A stretch of 64,000 nucleotides of DNA. Source: CAZOZP01 sp964584325 (GTDB lineage Bacteria; Bacteroidota; Ignavibacteria; Ignavibacteriales; Melioribacteraceae). Below, one piece after another: positions 1 to 8,316 of the stretch. A program made the translations under genes and the position numbers. Location: assembly GCA_964584325.1 (NCBI GenBank), contig CAZOZP010000006.1:1-64000 (forward strand), in the 5' to 3' direction. Each line of letters opens with the position of its first letter. The stretch's first letter is position 1. The notes under the pieces are model-generated. The model was given only the letters and a program-made list of their open reading frames with translations, was not told where the DNA came from and did not search any database.

Positions 1-34
1 TTGCGCTGCTCTGCAGCTGTTCTTTCTCCAGCCA

Positions 35-174
35 CCCCCGATTGCATCGGGGGCTGTGCATATTTGATTCCTCCGGAATCAGGAAGCCTGGCCTTACGTT
101 CTTATTATTTGTAATCTTGAATGAAGTATGAAAGGCTTTAATTACAATAGCCCTCGGTGAAACCGGGGCTATTG
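35..174. repeat. Cluster of REP-like palindromes in a gene-free stretch
   Basis: The first 272 bases hold no credible gene but contain three hairpin-forming palindromes. At 35-53, CCCCCGAT and ATCGGGGG flank a 3-base loop. At 66-80, GATTCC and GGAATC flank TCC. At 145-174, CAATAGCCC...GGGGCTATTG forms a long stem with one bulge and a GAA loop. GC-rich stems in an AT-rich spacer, including a CGGT-GAA-ACCG core, resemble repetitive extragenic palindromes of the kind mobilised by RAYT (Y1) transposases in other bacteria. No transposase is visible here, and membership of a genome-wide family is inferred. Confidence 0.5.
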
Positions 175-272
175 ATTGGCTGTAATTTAATTCTGAAATC
201 GCCCACAATTGCATCGAGAGAATTCAAGCTAACGACCTAAGTACCTGCAGAGTATTTTCGAAAAACCAACTT

Positions 273-2462
273 CTACATTTGTTCAAAGCTTAAATTATCA
301 ATCATTACTTCTCCTTCTTCAGTTTTATCGAAAATCAAACTTAGTCCGGCTATCTCATTATTCAGTAAACCTGTTTTGCCTGCAAGAAGTTCAGGAGTAA
401 TGTAATATTTTTGCATCATATTTTCATACTCTCTTGAAGTTGTGCCCATCTCATTAAGCAGACTCCATTTGTAAAGTTTTACTTTCAGAGGCGGATTAAT
501 TTTCCCGATTTCCGACATGAGCAAGTCAACCGTTTTACCGTTGTTTAGCATAAGCCTCAGTGTAAATTCAGGTACCTTATCTCCGTTATCGCGGTTATTT
601 GCCAGACAAAAACTCAGAATCCGGTTTTTTGATATGCCGGAATTGTTTGTCCAATCAAATGAATATTCAGGAGTTCCTTTTGTTATTGCAGTATCATTTC
701 TATTCCAGCCGATATATACAACATTATTTGCGAAACCTGAATTCCAGTTATCTCTCATTGTTTGCCCGTTTTCACTCCAGGCAGTTAGATATTTTCCTTC
801 AATCTCCGCCTTCTCAGATTTCGTTACATCAAGGTCCTCTTCATAATCGGCTATATTGATGCTCTGTGAATCTTTGTATTGCGAAACATAATAATCCTTC
901 GGCAGCCAATTAAGTGCATACCTGAAATCTCTGAAAATATTTTTATAGTCGTTGCCGGTTCCGGCTAAGGTTTCAATAAAAGCCGATATATAAACTTTTG
1001 CAATTTTCCTCTGCTCTTCGGCATCCAGAATCGACTGAACATTTAATAGCCTGGTCTTGGGGTAACCGAAATCGTACTTTCCCCAGCTTGTATTAAATTG
1101 CCCATGGTTTGATCTGTAGGAATATATAAATGCTTTAAAACAGTTGGAAGTATCGCTCAAAGCAAGTCTGTTATAGACTCTGTTACCCATTGGCGTAAAT
1201 ACATCAGCATCATGGCCGCCCTGAATCAGGAGGTAATTTATATCCTGTAATTTGAGCGGATTACCTTTTGTCGGCTCATACGGATCATTCGGAGCAATCT
1301 GAATTATTCCTTTTATATTAAATCCGTAATTAAATTCGATCTTTGAATCGGTATGATATCGCGGAAGCTTATTCATAGCTGCGGCTATTGCAACTGCCTG
1401 ACCGCCTCTGGAGTGCCCGGCAAGAAATATGTTTGAAGTATCAACTTTCCCGAAAAACACATTAGACTGCTCCGAATTCCACTTCCTCCAATTTTTAAGA
1501 TGTTCAAGAAGTATCAAGCCCCTCACGATATTTTCAGATTGTCCGAAATCATCTAACCAGGATCCGTTTAGGAAATTCTGATCCACTGAAACTGTTATTA
1601 TTCCTCTTGAAGCCAGAAGTTTGCCAAGGTATTCATAACCGTCATCCGAAAATTCATTCATTGTATGATTACCATGAACAATCAGCAGAAGAGGGAAAGT
1701 GCCATTTCCTTCAGGATACCAGACTCTTGCGTTCAAAGGATATTTTTTTGAGTTGAATCCCCAATACCATTGCCTTATGGTTCCCGGAATTCCTGACGGA
1801 TTCAGGAATGATGAAGCATCATATACAGGCGTAATTATGGAAGGCTTATTATATTCAAGCCTTTGCTTATCCCACCCGCTGCCGTATGTAAGATATTTAA
1901 CTTTAAATTTTCCGGTTAATGACGGATCAGCCAGACCTGACGGAGTTTTTGTTGAATAAAATCCATTAATAAAATTAACATAATCTTTATCCCCGTCAGA
2001 GAAAACCTCAATAACACAAAAAATAATTACTAAAAAGGCAACTATAGGAACCACGATAGAATACCATTTCTTAAATCCGTGTTTTTTTACAAGAGCAAAA
2101 GATAATCCTGCAAGTCCGCCTATTAAAACCAGTATATATCCCGCAGCATCAAGCCTGATAAGAAACATCAGGCCGAAAATAACGGCAGCAAAACCAAACA
2201 CCTTAATCGGTATTCTATTAATAATATATCCCAAAAGTTTACCTAAGTACCAGGAAGCAACTGTCAAAACAGCAATTACAGTTAATGCAAAAAGGAAATC
2301 AATTACCGCTCCGAGACCTGTAACAACATAATCGTACATAAAGATAGCTACCATAAAAACCGAAATTGCAGCTCCGGCAAAAAATTCCGGCATATAGGCT
2401 AAAACATTTTTCTCTGTCTTTGAAGCAAAAGATTTGATCCGGGAAGTTATTTTTTTACCCAT
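273..2462 (-). CDS. Membrane-anchored alpha/beta-hydrolase
   Basis: This 729-residue protein has an N-terminal block of about five membrane helices (residues ~25-155) followed by an alpha/beta-hydrolase domain. Visible landmarks are the oxyanion-hole region VHGNH (262-266), the nucleophile elbow GHSRGG with Ser351, a candidate acid in GGHDAD (Asp418 or Asp420), and a candidate catalytic His453 in SNHGQ. The spacing fits a serine esterase/lipase or dienelactone-hydrolase-like fold; the substrate cannot be read from sequence. A C-terminal region of ~200 residues, rich in beta strands, follows the hydrolase and may be a binding module. It starts at an ATG and stands alone, with no same-strand neighbour within 500 bases. 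Confidence 0.8.
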   Translation of the reverse strand: MGKKITSRIKSFASKTEKNVLAYMPEFFAGAAISVFMVAIFMYDYVVTGLGAVIDFLFALTVIAVLTVASWYLGKLLGYIINRIPIKVFGFAAVIFGLMFLIRLDAAGYILVLIGGLAGLSFALVKKHGFKKWYSIVVPIVAFLVIIFCVIEVFSDGDKDYVNFINGFYSTKTPSGLADPSLTGKFKVKYLTYGSGWDKQRLEYNKPSIITPVYDASSFLNPSGIPGTIRQWYWGFNSKKYPLNARVWYPEGNGTFPLLLIVHGNHTMNEFSDDGYEYLGKLLASRGIITVSVDQNFLNGSWLDDFGQSENIVRGLILLEHLKNWRKWNSEQSNVFFGKVDTSNIFLAGHSRGGQAVAIAAAMNKLPRYHTDSKIEFNYGFNIKGIIQIAPNDPYEPTKGNPLKLQDINYLLIQGGHDADVFTPMGNRVYNRLALSDTSNCFKAFIYSYRSNHGQFNTSWGKYDFGYPKTRLLNVQSILDAEEQRKIAKVYISAFIETLAGTGNDYKNIFRDFRYALNWLPKDYYVSQYKDSQSINIADYEEDLDVTKSEKAEIEGKYLTAWSENGQTMRDNWNSGFANNVVYIGWNRNDTAITKGTPEYSFDWTNNSGISKNRILSFCLANNRDNGDKVPEFTLRLMLNNGKTVDLLMSEIGKINPPLKVKLYKWSLLNEMGTTSREYENMMQKYYITPELLAGKTGLLNNEIAGLSLIFDKTEEGEVMIDNLSFEQM

Positions 2463-2623
2463 ATCAGTCTCCGATATCTTTTAATTTGTGCATATTAAGA
2501 CGCTGATGTATTATATAAGTTCTTCATTATCGGTTGTAACCAAAATTAGTTATTTCATTTTCATAAATTATATACAATAACTATATTGTTTAAAAAAAAT
2601 AAATGTTTTATGTTAAACCTTGA

Positions 2624-2911
2624 TGTACAATCAGTATTAAACCCAAATTTGTCATTGAGGTAGAAAGTAATGACAAATTTGGGTTTAATCCATCAACAAT
2701 TATTGAGTTTTCGATTCCCGAGAGCGGAGATGTTGAACTCAAAATATTCAATATGCTGAGGCAAGAAGTTTTTCGAAAATTTGAAGGAATGAAACAGCTC
2801 GGTAATCATAAAATTAGAATCAACTTGGAAGGCTTGGCAAGCGGGATATATATATATCAAATTGCACATAATGGGAAACATTTATCTAAAAAGCTGACTA
2901 TTCTGAAGTAA
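2624..2911 (+). pseudogene. Orphan T9SS C-terminal sorting domain remnant
   Basis: The frame after the stop at 2621-2623 has no ATG start but reads FNPSTIIEFSIPESGDVELK and continues through a LASGIYIYQI motif to KKLTILK and a stop at 2909-2911. This is the classic layout of the type IX (Por) secretion C-terminal sorting domain: NP-FNPST, SIPESG, GxY-Y and a basic C-terminus. The rest of the secreted protein is missing. The frame joins directly to the right arm of a perfect 21-bp inverted repeat just before FNPST, so the domain looks like the surviving tail of a gene whose body was deleted or replaced. Confidence 0.85.
2636..2689. repeat. Perfect 21-bp inverted repeat (dispersed element copy 1)
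   Basis: Bases 2636-2656 (ATTAAACCCAAATTTGTCAT plus a final T) are exactly complementary to 2669-2689, with a 12-base loop between them. The left arm and loop edge match 48532-48550 at 18 of 19 positions (AACCCAAATTT, G or A, TCATTGA), so this is a dispersed element rather than a local accident. The right arm runs into the T9SS sorting-domain remnant. Confidence 0.8.
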
Positions 2912-2915
2912 AAAA

Positions 2916-2957
2916 TACTGCCCCGGAATACTTGCATTGACGGTAACCGGGGCAGTA
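2916..2957 (-). terminator. Rho-independent terminator for the minus-strand pilin-like operon
   Basis: TACTGCCCCGG (2916-2926) pairs perfectly with CCGGGGCAGTA (2947-2957), an 11-bp stem around a 20-base loop. Read on the minus strand it is followed by a T-rich tract (complement of AAAAA at 2911-2915). It sits just past the stop of the minus-strand fragment 2968-3180, which supports that fragment being the genuine 3' end of a transcribed gene. Confidence 0.8.
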
Positions 2958-2967
2958 AACTATATAA

Positions 2968-3180
2968 TTATTTCAATGTTTTTACCATACCTTCATTTCT
3001 GGCAAAACTTGAATATGAATTTAGAACCGGGAAAAATGGTAATTGAATTGCATCTTTCATTCTTGTATCATAAACATAATCTTTGAAATATCCCAAAATA
3101 TCTGATGTTCCGGAAAGCTGACCAACAGCACGCCTGATATTCTGGATTATGCCGCCTCTTAATTTAATTTTACCAACATT
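2968..3180 (-). pseudogene. Detached C-terminus of a DUF4900-type protein
   Basis: This open frame of 70 codons has no usable start. It begins NVGKIKLRGGIIQNIRRAVG and ends NEGMVKTLK. The RGGIIQNIRRAVG stretch is the kind of ending I expect after the DUF4900 core of the gene immediately upstream on the same strand (3266-4402), whose own C-terminus is cut by the 10-N gap and replaced by an unrelated short tail. I infer that the two pieces were one gene, now split by mis-assembly around the gap or by a real insertion of about 110 bases. The terminator at 2916-2957 follows it. Confidence 0.65.
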
Positions 3181-3229
3181 TCATCACCTTAATGTTCTGT
3201 AAAAAAATTACTTTTTTCTTCAAAAATAA

Positions 3230-3258
3230 AAGTCACCTCTAGAAATAAGAAGTGACTT
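3230..3258. repeat. Hairpin between the broken gene and its detached tail
   Basis: AAGTCACCTCT (3230-3240) pairs with AGAAGTGACTT (3248-3258), 10 of 11 positions, around a 7-base loop. It lies in the ~110-base segment that separates the N gap from the detached DUF4900 tail. It is not flanked by a U-tract of clear quality. It may belong to an inserted or misjoined segment; no direct repeats or transposase were seen. Confidence 0.45.
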
Positions 3259-3265
3259 GTATGGA

Positions 3266-4402
3266 CTAATAATATTCTCCCAAACGCTCACTTANNNNNN
3301 NNNNAGGAAAAGATGAATAATTCTGAACCCCAAATCCACCCTTTTGCGCATAAATCATAGCATGAATATCAATGTCGCCGGATCGGTTTGCTGTATTATC
3401 CTGAATATATACATCTTGTTCGGCAATTAACCCGAGAGCATTTTTATTTGAAGAATTCGGATTAAGATAAAAGTTTGCTGAATCTGCGTAGGTGAGATTA
3501 TCACTAATGAATATTGTACCCTGCGAATTTGTGTTTGTACCGGAAGCACCTAAAGATACATTCCCTTTTACTTTTCCTTCCACATAAACAGCCGCCTTTT
3601 CAGCAAAAATACATCCGTTGGGTGCTATTTCGGAAATATTCTTAACTATGACTGATGAATGAGTCCAGGAAGTTGATGATGAATACTTGATTCGAACCTT
3701 TTCATTTTCAAATCTTATATAGACGTTTGGCTGATTTTTGATAAGAAGTCCGCCGGAATTAGCTTTAGCCTGAAACTGAGTAATATTCTGTACCTCAGGA
3801 AATTGAATTTCTTTCTGCACATGCCCTTTCTTAAAATCAGGGTTTGTTGTATTATCATAATAACTGACTGTTCCCTTATGCGCAACTTCTTCATAAAATA
3901 CAGGTTTACCTTTTACTCTTAACACATCGTTAACATAAAACTTACCCGTAATCACATCCCCGGTGGTAAACCAAATATTTCCGCCTTCATTTGATGAAAA
4001 ATAAGCATAATCCTGCAAATTTCTTCTTCGAATAAAGATATCAGTGGATTTATTATATTTGTACGAATAATTCTCACCTTTAACTGCAGTTTTAATTCTG
4101 AAAACAACTCCAACTGACGGGTGAATCTCTTGTACAGTTTGCACATCAAAATCATAGTTCATAAACTTAGCTTTAAATGTACCCGTTTTATTAGCCTGAA
4201 AATTCTGAGTATTTAATGCATTGATAACTTGTTGCAATGCATATTGATTAATACTTTTTACATATGCGTTCAATTCAGTTTTAGTTTGATAATCAACAAC
4301 ATTCCCTGTAGAATCCACTGAAAATCTGGCAATATTAAATCCTACAACAAGAAAGATGGTTGAAAATGCCAAAACTAATAAAATACTTGCCTTGCCACCC
4401 AT
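3266..4402 (-). CDS. DUF4900-type pilin-like membrane protein, 3' end disrupted by gap
   Basis: About 365 reliable residues start at an ATG with a strong ribosome site (GAGGATGCA before ATGGGTGGC). A hydrophobic helix (residues ~6-24) begins almost at once, then a helical stretch and a beta-rich region ending in IDIHAMIYAQKGGFGVQNYS, typical of DUF4900 proteins, which resemble PilX-like minor pilins. The frame then meets 10 N (3295-3304) and ends in an eight-residue tail (SERLGEYY) that is probably not native. The likely true C-terminus lies at 2968-3180. It is the third gene of a close run with the two pilin-like proteins upstream (19-base spacing). Function is inferred as an envelope or pilus-like component. 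Confidence 0.7.
   Translation of the reverse strand: MGGKASILLVLAFSTIFLVVGFNIARFSVDSTGNVVDYQTKTELNAYVKSINQYALQQVINALNTQNFQANKTGTFKAKFMNYDFDVQTVQEIHPSVGVVFRIKTAVKGENYSYKYNKSTDIFIRRRNLQDYAYFSSNEGGNIWFTTGDVITGKFYVNDVLRVKGKPVFYEEVAHKGTVSYYDNTTNPDFKKGHVQKEIQFPEVQNITQFQAKANSGGLLIKNQPNVYIRFENEKVRIKYSSSTSWTHSSVIVKNISEIAPNGCIFAEKAAVYVEGKVKGNVSLGASGTNTNSQGTIFISDNLTYADSANFYLNPNSSNKNALGLIAEQDVYIQDNTANRSGDIDIHAMIYAQKGGFGVQNYSSFPXXXXSERLGEYY
3295..3304. other. Assembly gap (10 N)
   Basis: Ten undetermined bases interrupt the 3' part of the DUF4900-type gene. A run of exactly ten is the usual placeholder for a scaffold join, so true distance and continuity across this point are unknown. Confidence 0.95.
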
Positions 4403-4421
4403 TGCATCCTCGCTAAATTAT

Positions 4422-5066
4422 CTAAAAATTTATTTTAAGTTGTCGCCAATATGATGTTGCAACAACATCTGCTCTATTATTATCCTTCGTTGCACTATAA
4501 TCATACGGATAAGGATCTTCGAATTTTAGGTTTACTTCAATCTTTCTAATGTCCGTGAGCCTGGTTTTAGTATTAATTGGAAAACCCATTAAATTACCGT
4601 TACCATCAAAATACCTGAATTCTAATTTAACCAGCCCGATATCCATTAGTTCAGGTGTTTGATTATTAATTTGCCTGTAAAGATATATAAGGCTATCATT
4701 TGGGTAAGTTCCCTTCGGAACAGGTGCCGTAAAATATCTGATCCGGTCAAGAATTTTATCACCTGCTATACTATCAACTGTAACAGGTAAGTCTGTCACG
4801 AATCTAATAGTATTAGGGGTTGCCTCTTCAATATTATTTTCTGATTCCCTTAATCTCACCACACTAAGATCAGCACAATAACCTATTCTCTTAAAATCAA
4901 AATCCAGAATCTCAGTCACAGCAATCATAGCAGCCTGTGTACGCACCTCACCGGAAAAAAAATACTGGTTTTTGGTTGAACTTTCAACTGTTGTAAAAAG
5001 AAGAACCAATAACATTCCTCCAATTATCGAAGAACCTAGTATATCTATTATAGTTGAAAAACCCAT
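4422..5066 (-). CDS. Pilin-like membrane-anchored protein
   Basis: The 214-residue product begins MGFSTIIDILGSSIIGGMLL, a hydrophobic segment directly at the N-terminus that recalls the GFS(L)IE start of type IV pilin-like proteins such as PilW, although the conserved Glu at +5 is absent (Ile/Asp there). The remainder is a soluble beta-rich domain with many Asp/Asn residues and a conserved-looking DFDFKRIGYC segment. It lies 18 bases after the 172-residue pilin-like gene and 19 before the DUF4900 gene, so the three are probably co-transcribed. The exact role is unknown; assignment to a pilus or secretion pseudopilus is inference from layout. Confidence 0.6.
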   Translation of the reverse strand: MGFSTIIDILGSSIIGGMLLVLLFTTVESSTKNQYFFSGEVRTQAAMIAVTEILDFDFKRIGYCADLSVVRLRESENNIEEATPNTIRFVTDLPVTVDSIAGDKILDRIRYFTAPVPKGTYPNDSLIYLYRQINNQTPELMDIGLVKLEFRYFDGNGNLMGFPINTKTRLTDIRKIEVNLKFEDPYPYDYSATKDNNRADVVATSYWRQLKINF

Positions 5067-5084
5067 ATCTCTTTAACCCTGAAT

Positions 5085-5603
5085 TTATTGGACATTGGCC
5101 ATTACTAAATTATAAGTGTATTTATTCTTAAACAATTTTTTATTTTCCTCAGAATTCGGATCCTCTAATGTGATTGTCATTTGCTTAAAGTTTGTTATGA
5201 TACCACTACCGGCAGCCTCCCATTTTAGAGTCCCACTTGAAAAAATAGGATTAACATACACTACTTTAATATTTTGCTTTATCCTAATAGTGGAAGGATT
5301 ATCAGGTTCAATTCTGTAATCAATTATTTTATTAGTACTTATAAAATCATCGAAATCATCAAATTCATCCGGACCTTCCCCTTTTTCCTTTCCTAGTGTC
5401 AGAGATGGAGCTGTTGTGTTATTATCAAATGCAGTTTCAATGGCATCATTCATTATAGATTCTGCATAAGCAATTGTAAGCAATTCAACTTTGTTTTCCA
5501 AAATATTGGCACTTGCATTAAGATTTCCTGTATTTATTCTCAACAGAACAGTTGACAAAAGCAGAAGCGCTCCTATTGTCAACATCATTTGACCCATTCC
5601 CAT
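5085..5603 (-). CDS. Small pilin-like membrane-anchored protein
   Basis: This 172-residue protein starts MGMGQMMLTIGALLLLSTVL: one hydrophobic N-terminal helix with almost no charged leader, then a soluble domain with an acidic linker (DEFDDFDDF, ~80-88). The start is supported by AAAGGGAT eight bases upstream of the first ATG. It heads the run of three such proteins. It lacks the canonical Gly/Glu prepilin signature, so processing by a prepilin peptidase is uncertain. No named family is recognised. Confidence 0.6.
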   Translation of the reverse strand: MGMGQMMLTIGALLLLSTVLLRINTGNLNASANILENKVELLTIAYAESIMNDAIETAFDNNTTAPSLTLGKEKGEGPDEFDDFDDFISTNKIIDYRIEPDNPSTIRIKQNIKVVYVNPIFSSGTLKWEAAGSGIITNFKQMTITLEDPNSEENKKLFKNKYTYNLVMANVQ

Positions 5604-5816
5604 ATCTTTATCCCTTTTTTGATAAAATTACAATTATTATGCCAGTTGAAGACTACATTGTCTTGTTATTTTATTAAGAAAAACTTATCTAAACAAATAT
5701 ATTATCGAAGAATTTTTTTTTTTTTTGAATTTAAGCAATCTATACTGTCAATATTCTTTGACACAGTGCAATACTCAATCGGTTTGATTTAAGAGAATTC
5801 AATTCCTATTTATGTC

Positions 5817-7430
5817 TCAGAATGAAATATTGTATTGAAGTGCTCCAAACAATTCTTTATATCCGGGTGTCAGATCGTCATCTCCGGTATATGAATTGTT
5901 TGTGAGATTTAAGCTGAAACTTCCCCATTCAATCAAGCTGTATGATGCTGATAATCCAAAAACATACTGAGATGAATGTGAAGTTGTATTAATGAAGTTT
6001 ATGCCGGCTGTTAAAGAAAGATGAAGGAGTCCGTCGAAAAATCCGTGTGAAACATTCTCAGACAAATTGAAAATATTTGTTTTCATTGATGATACTTTAG
6101 CCGAACTGTTCATTATGCTTGTAGAAAATGCCAAAGTTGAAGGAAGTATTATTGAATGAGAAATATTTACGGTATTTACGGTTGCCTTGTTCTGTGAATA
6201 ATACTTTGGATTATAATCCGCTGTATTATTAAGAGTATAGGAAGCATTCAGATGATTTAAGCTGTTACCTGATTTGAAACTGTATCTTGGAGATATCGAT
6301 AAATAATTAAAAACGTTTTTTACTTTTATTGAATCGCGGATGTGTGCAGAGCGAATTTGATTATTACTGTACTGAAAATTAATTCCCGCCATATCGGTTA
6401 TTTGATAATCAGCCCCAAAACTTCCGGTAAATCTCTTGGATGTAGATAGCTTATTTCCTCTTAGATTATTGTAGCGAATTCCGACTGACGATCTTAGATT
6501 TAATTTATTATCCATTATTCTAACCACCGGTGCTGCTTGGATTTCAAAAAGATCATTCGGCATCTGTGAATAACCAAGTGTAACAAACCCGGGACCAATC
6601 CATTGTGTGGACAGTTTTAAGTTCCAGTATTTTGAAGGTGTTATGTTCAGATTCAACTTAGCCGCGCCGTCAAACTGACTTGAAACTCTTGGTGTAAAGA
6701 TAAATTCAGGGATGTTTACCTTTTCAAATTTATCTGCTTTAAGGTCATTCGTGAACCCTGCAGCCGCAATTTCACCTTCAATTTTGAGTTCATCTAAAAC
6801 CGGGATTCCGAATGACAGCGATGCTGCAATATTTTCATTAGCGGAGAGCTTTGCTGAATCAGGCAGAGATATCGATGAAGTATCGTCTATTGTATGCAAA
6901 AGACTCATATTTATAAACATTCCGTCTTCTTCACCATATCCTAACTGCATCCCATACATAGTTTGTTTATATACTCCCGGAAATCCTTTATCGCCTGCCA
7001 TATTTTCAGCAGACTTGCTTCTTCCGTATAGACCTTTGATTCTGAAATCTCCCGGAGTAAGTTCAAATCCACCTCCTAATACACGCAAATCCCCAAATGT
7101 ATAATCTGAAAATCTTGTTGAAAAGTAGCCTGCGTGCAGTTTTAGCCAATCCGTAATTACAGGACTAACTCCAAACTGATTAAACGGTTGCTGAAATTCT
7201 GTTTGTTTTGTAGTCAGATATATTTCAAAAGGAAGTTCAATTTGTCCGAAAAGCGTAATATTTGCGCGTAGAAGTGATTTAAGCGAACTCACCGGTTGAG
7301 ATACTCCCATTCTATCAGAACTATAAATGTTCTGCGAAAGAGAGAAAGAACCACTGTATTGTACGGGGTTAATTTGTCCGCTTACAACCAAAGACCATAA
7401 CAGTATTATTACTGCAAGTATTTTAAGCAT
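5817..7430 (-). CDS. Outer-membrane beta-barrel protein
   Basis: The preferred ATG at 7430 gives 537 residues beginning MLKILAVIILLWSLVVSGQ, a signal peptide; a TTG three codons earlier is less likely. The mature protein is a succession of amphipathic beta strands with alternating aromatic residues and short turns, and ends LQYNISF with a terminal Phe, as expected of a BAM-assembled barrel. No catalytic motif is visible. It lies 213 bases upstream of the pilin-like genes on the same strand and may supply their outer-membrane partner, but that is only suggested by proximity. Specific function unknown. Confidence 0.7.
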   Translation of the reverse strand: MLKILAVIILLWSLVVSGQINPVQYSGSFSLSQNIYSSDRMGVSQPVSSLKSLLRANITLFGQIELPFEIYLTTKQTEFQQPFNQFGVSPVITDWLKLHAGYFSTRFSDYTFGDLRVLGGGFELTPGDFRIKGLYGRSKSAENMAGDKGFPGVYKQTMYGMQLGYGEEDGMFINMSLLHTIDDTSSISLPDSAKLSANENIAASLSFGIPVLDELKIEGEIAAAGFTNDLKADKFEKVNIPEFIFTPRVSSQFDGAAKLNLNITPSKYWNLKLSTQWIGPGFVTLGYSQMPNDLFEIQAAPVVRIMDNKLNLRSSVGIRYNNLRGNKLSTSKRFTGSFGADYQITDMAGINFQYSNNQIRSAHIRDSIKVKNVFNYLSISPRYSFKSGNSLNHLNASYTLNNTADYNPKYYSQNKATVNTVNISHSIILPSTLAFSTSIMNSSAKVSSMKTNIFNLSENVSHGFFDGLLHLSLTAGINFINTTSHSSQYVFGLSASYSLIEWGSFSLNLTNNSYTGDDDLTPGYKELFGALQYNISF

Positions 7431-7668
7431 ATTTATCAATAATTTATATTAAGCCCGTTTGTTCAAATTTAGTATAATGATTTCCAATAATCAACTGAGT
7501 AATTCAAATGAATTCGCCAGTTTGATTTGAAACAATTTTCGTATAATTTCCTTTTGTTGACAAAAAAATTAACTGTTGCAAATATTTTTTATTAAGACAC
7601 TTAATATTATTCTTAATATAACGATTATACACAATAATAAAATAGTTTTTTTAATTAGTGGTGAGATT

Positions 7669-8316
7669 ATGGCAAACAGCGAATTAAACAATCACAGGAA
7701 TGAAATATTAAATTCCTTTAAAGGTATTGATGATAAAATTAAGAATTATGTATCTGCCTTGCGTAAGAAGAGTTCAGATGAAATTCTTAATGGATCAGTT
7801 ATCGAAGCACAAAGATTAATCAGTCAAATCATTCCCATCGAAGAAGCATCGGTTAAGATTAAAAAAAACCAGCAGGATTTAATCAAAATCCTTGAATCTC
7901 AGGTAGAAAACGAAAATCCTCAACCGGCAGCGCCGGAGATAATAATTGAAAACAACGAGTACTTAAAATCAGAACCGGAAGAAAAGTCAATAGTTGATGA
8001 ATATGTTGTAAATCCGGATGAAGATTTTACTCCTCAGTATGCTTTTCGTACTCCGATATTAAAGGCGTTGATTTATCTTGGCGGAAGTGCCCCTGAAAAA
8101 GATATCATTACTTTTATTGAAAAAGATATGAAAAACAAATTCCGTGATAAGGACCATGAAATCTTTAACGGTCATAACGAAAAGCGTTGGATTACTCTTA
8201 TGAGAAATGAACGCGAAGAAATGGTAACCGAAGGCCTTCTTGCAACGGAGACAGGAGACGGTAACTGGGAAATTGTGCAAAAAGGCATCGATTTCCTCGC
8301 TAAAAACAAAAAATAA
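7669..8316 (+). CDS. Lone Mrr_N-like winged-helix protein with helical N-terminus
   Basis: The start is the ATG at 7669, preceded by GTGGTGAGA; an upstream ATG at 7576 would add an AT-rich, unlikely leader. The 215-residue product has a charged helical region (1-80), a Pro/Glu-rich linker (81-118) and a C-terminal domain (119-215). That domain begins FTPQYAFRTPILKALIYLGG and continues with EKRWITLMRNEREEMVTEGLL and GNWEIVQKGI segments. This matches the winged-helix domain found at the N-terminus of Mrr restriction proteins (FxPxYxFRxPIL...GG...RWxxxxRxEREELVxEGLL). No nuclease domain is present. It probably binds DNA as a regulator; role unknown. Confidence 0.75.
   Translation: MANSELNNHRNEILNSFKGIDDKIKNYVSALRKKSSDEILNGSVIEAQRLISQIIPIEEASVKIKKNQQDLIKILESQVENENPQPAAPEIIIENNEYLKSEPEEKSIVDEYVVNPDEDFTPQYAFRTPILKALIYLGGSAPEKDIITFIEKDMKNKFRDKDHEIFNGHNEKRWITLMRNEREEMVTEGLLATETGDGNWEIVQKGIDFLAKNKK

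Noticed and set aside
517..859. Plus-strand reading frames inside the hydrolase gene
   Set aside because: They are antisense shadows of a complete, motif-bearing minus-strand gene with no ribosome sites.
2693..2881. Minus-strand frame of 62 codons opposite the T9SS tail
   Set aside because: The plus strand encodes an unmistakable sorting-domain motif series; the minus frame has no recognisable features.
3230..3258. Insertion-sequence end
   Set aside because: A single imperfect hairpin without a transposase, matching end or target duplication is not enough.
7669..8316. Mrr restriction endonuclease
   Set aside because: Only the winged-helix part is present; the nuclease domain with its D-(E/Q)xK motif is absent.
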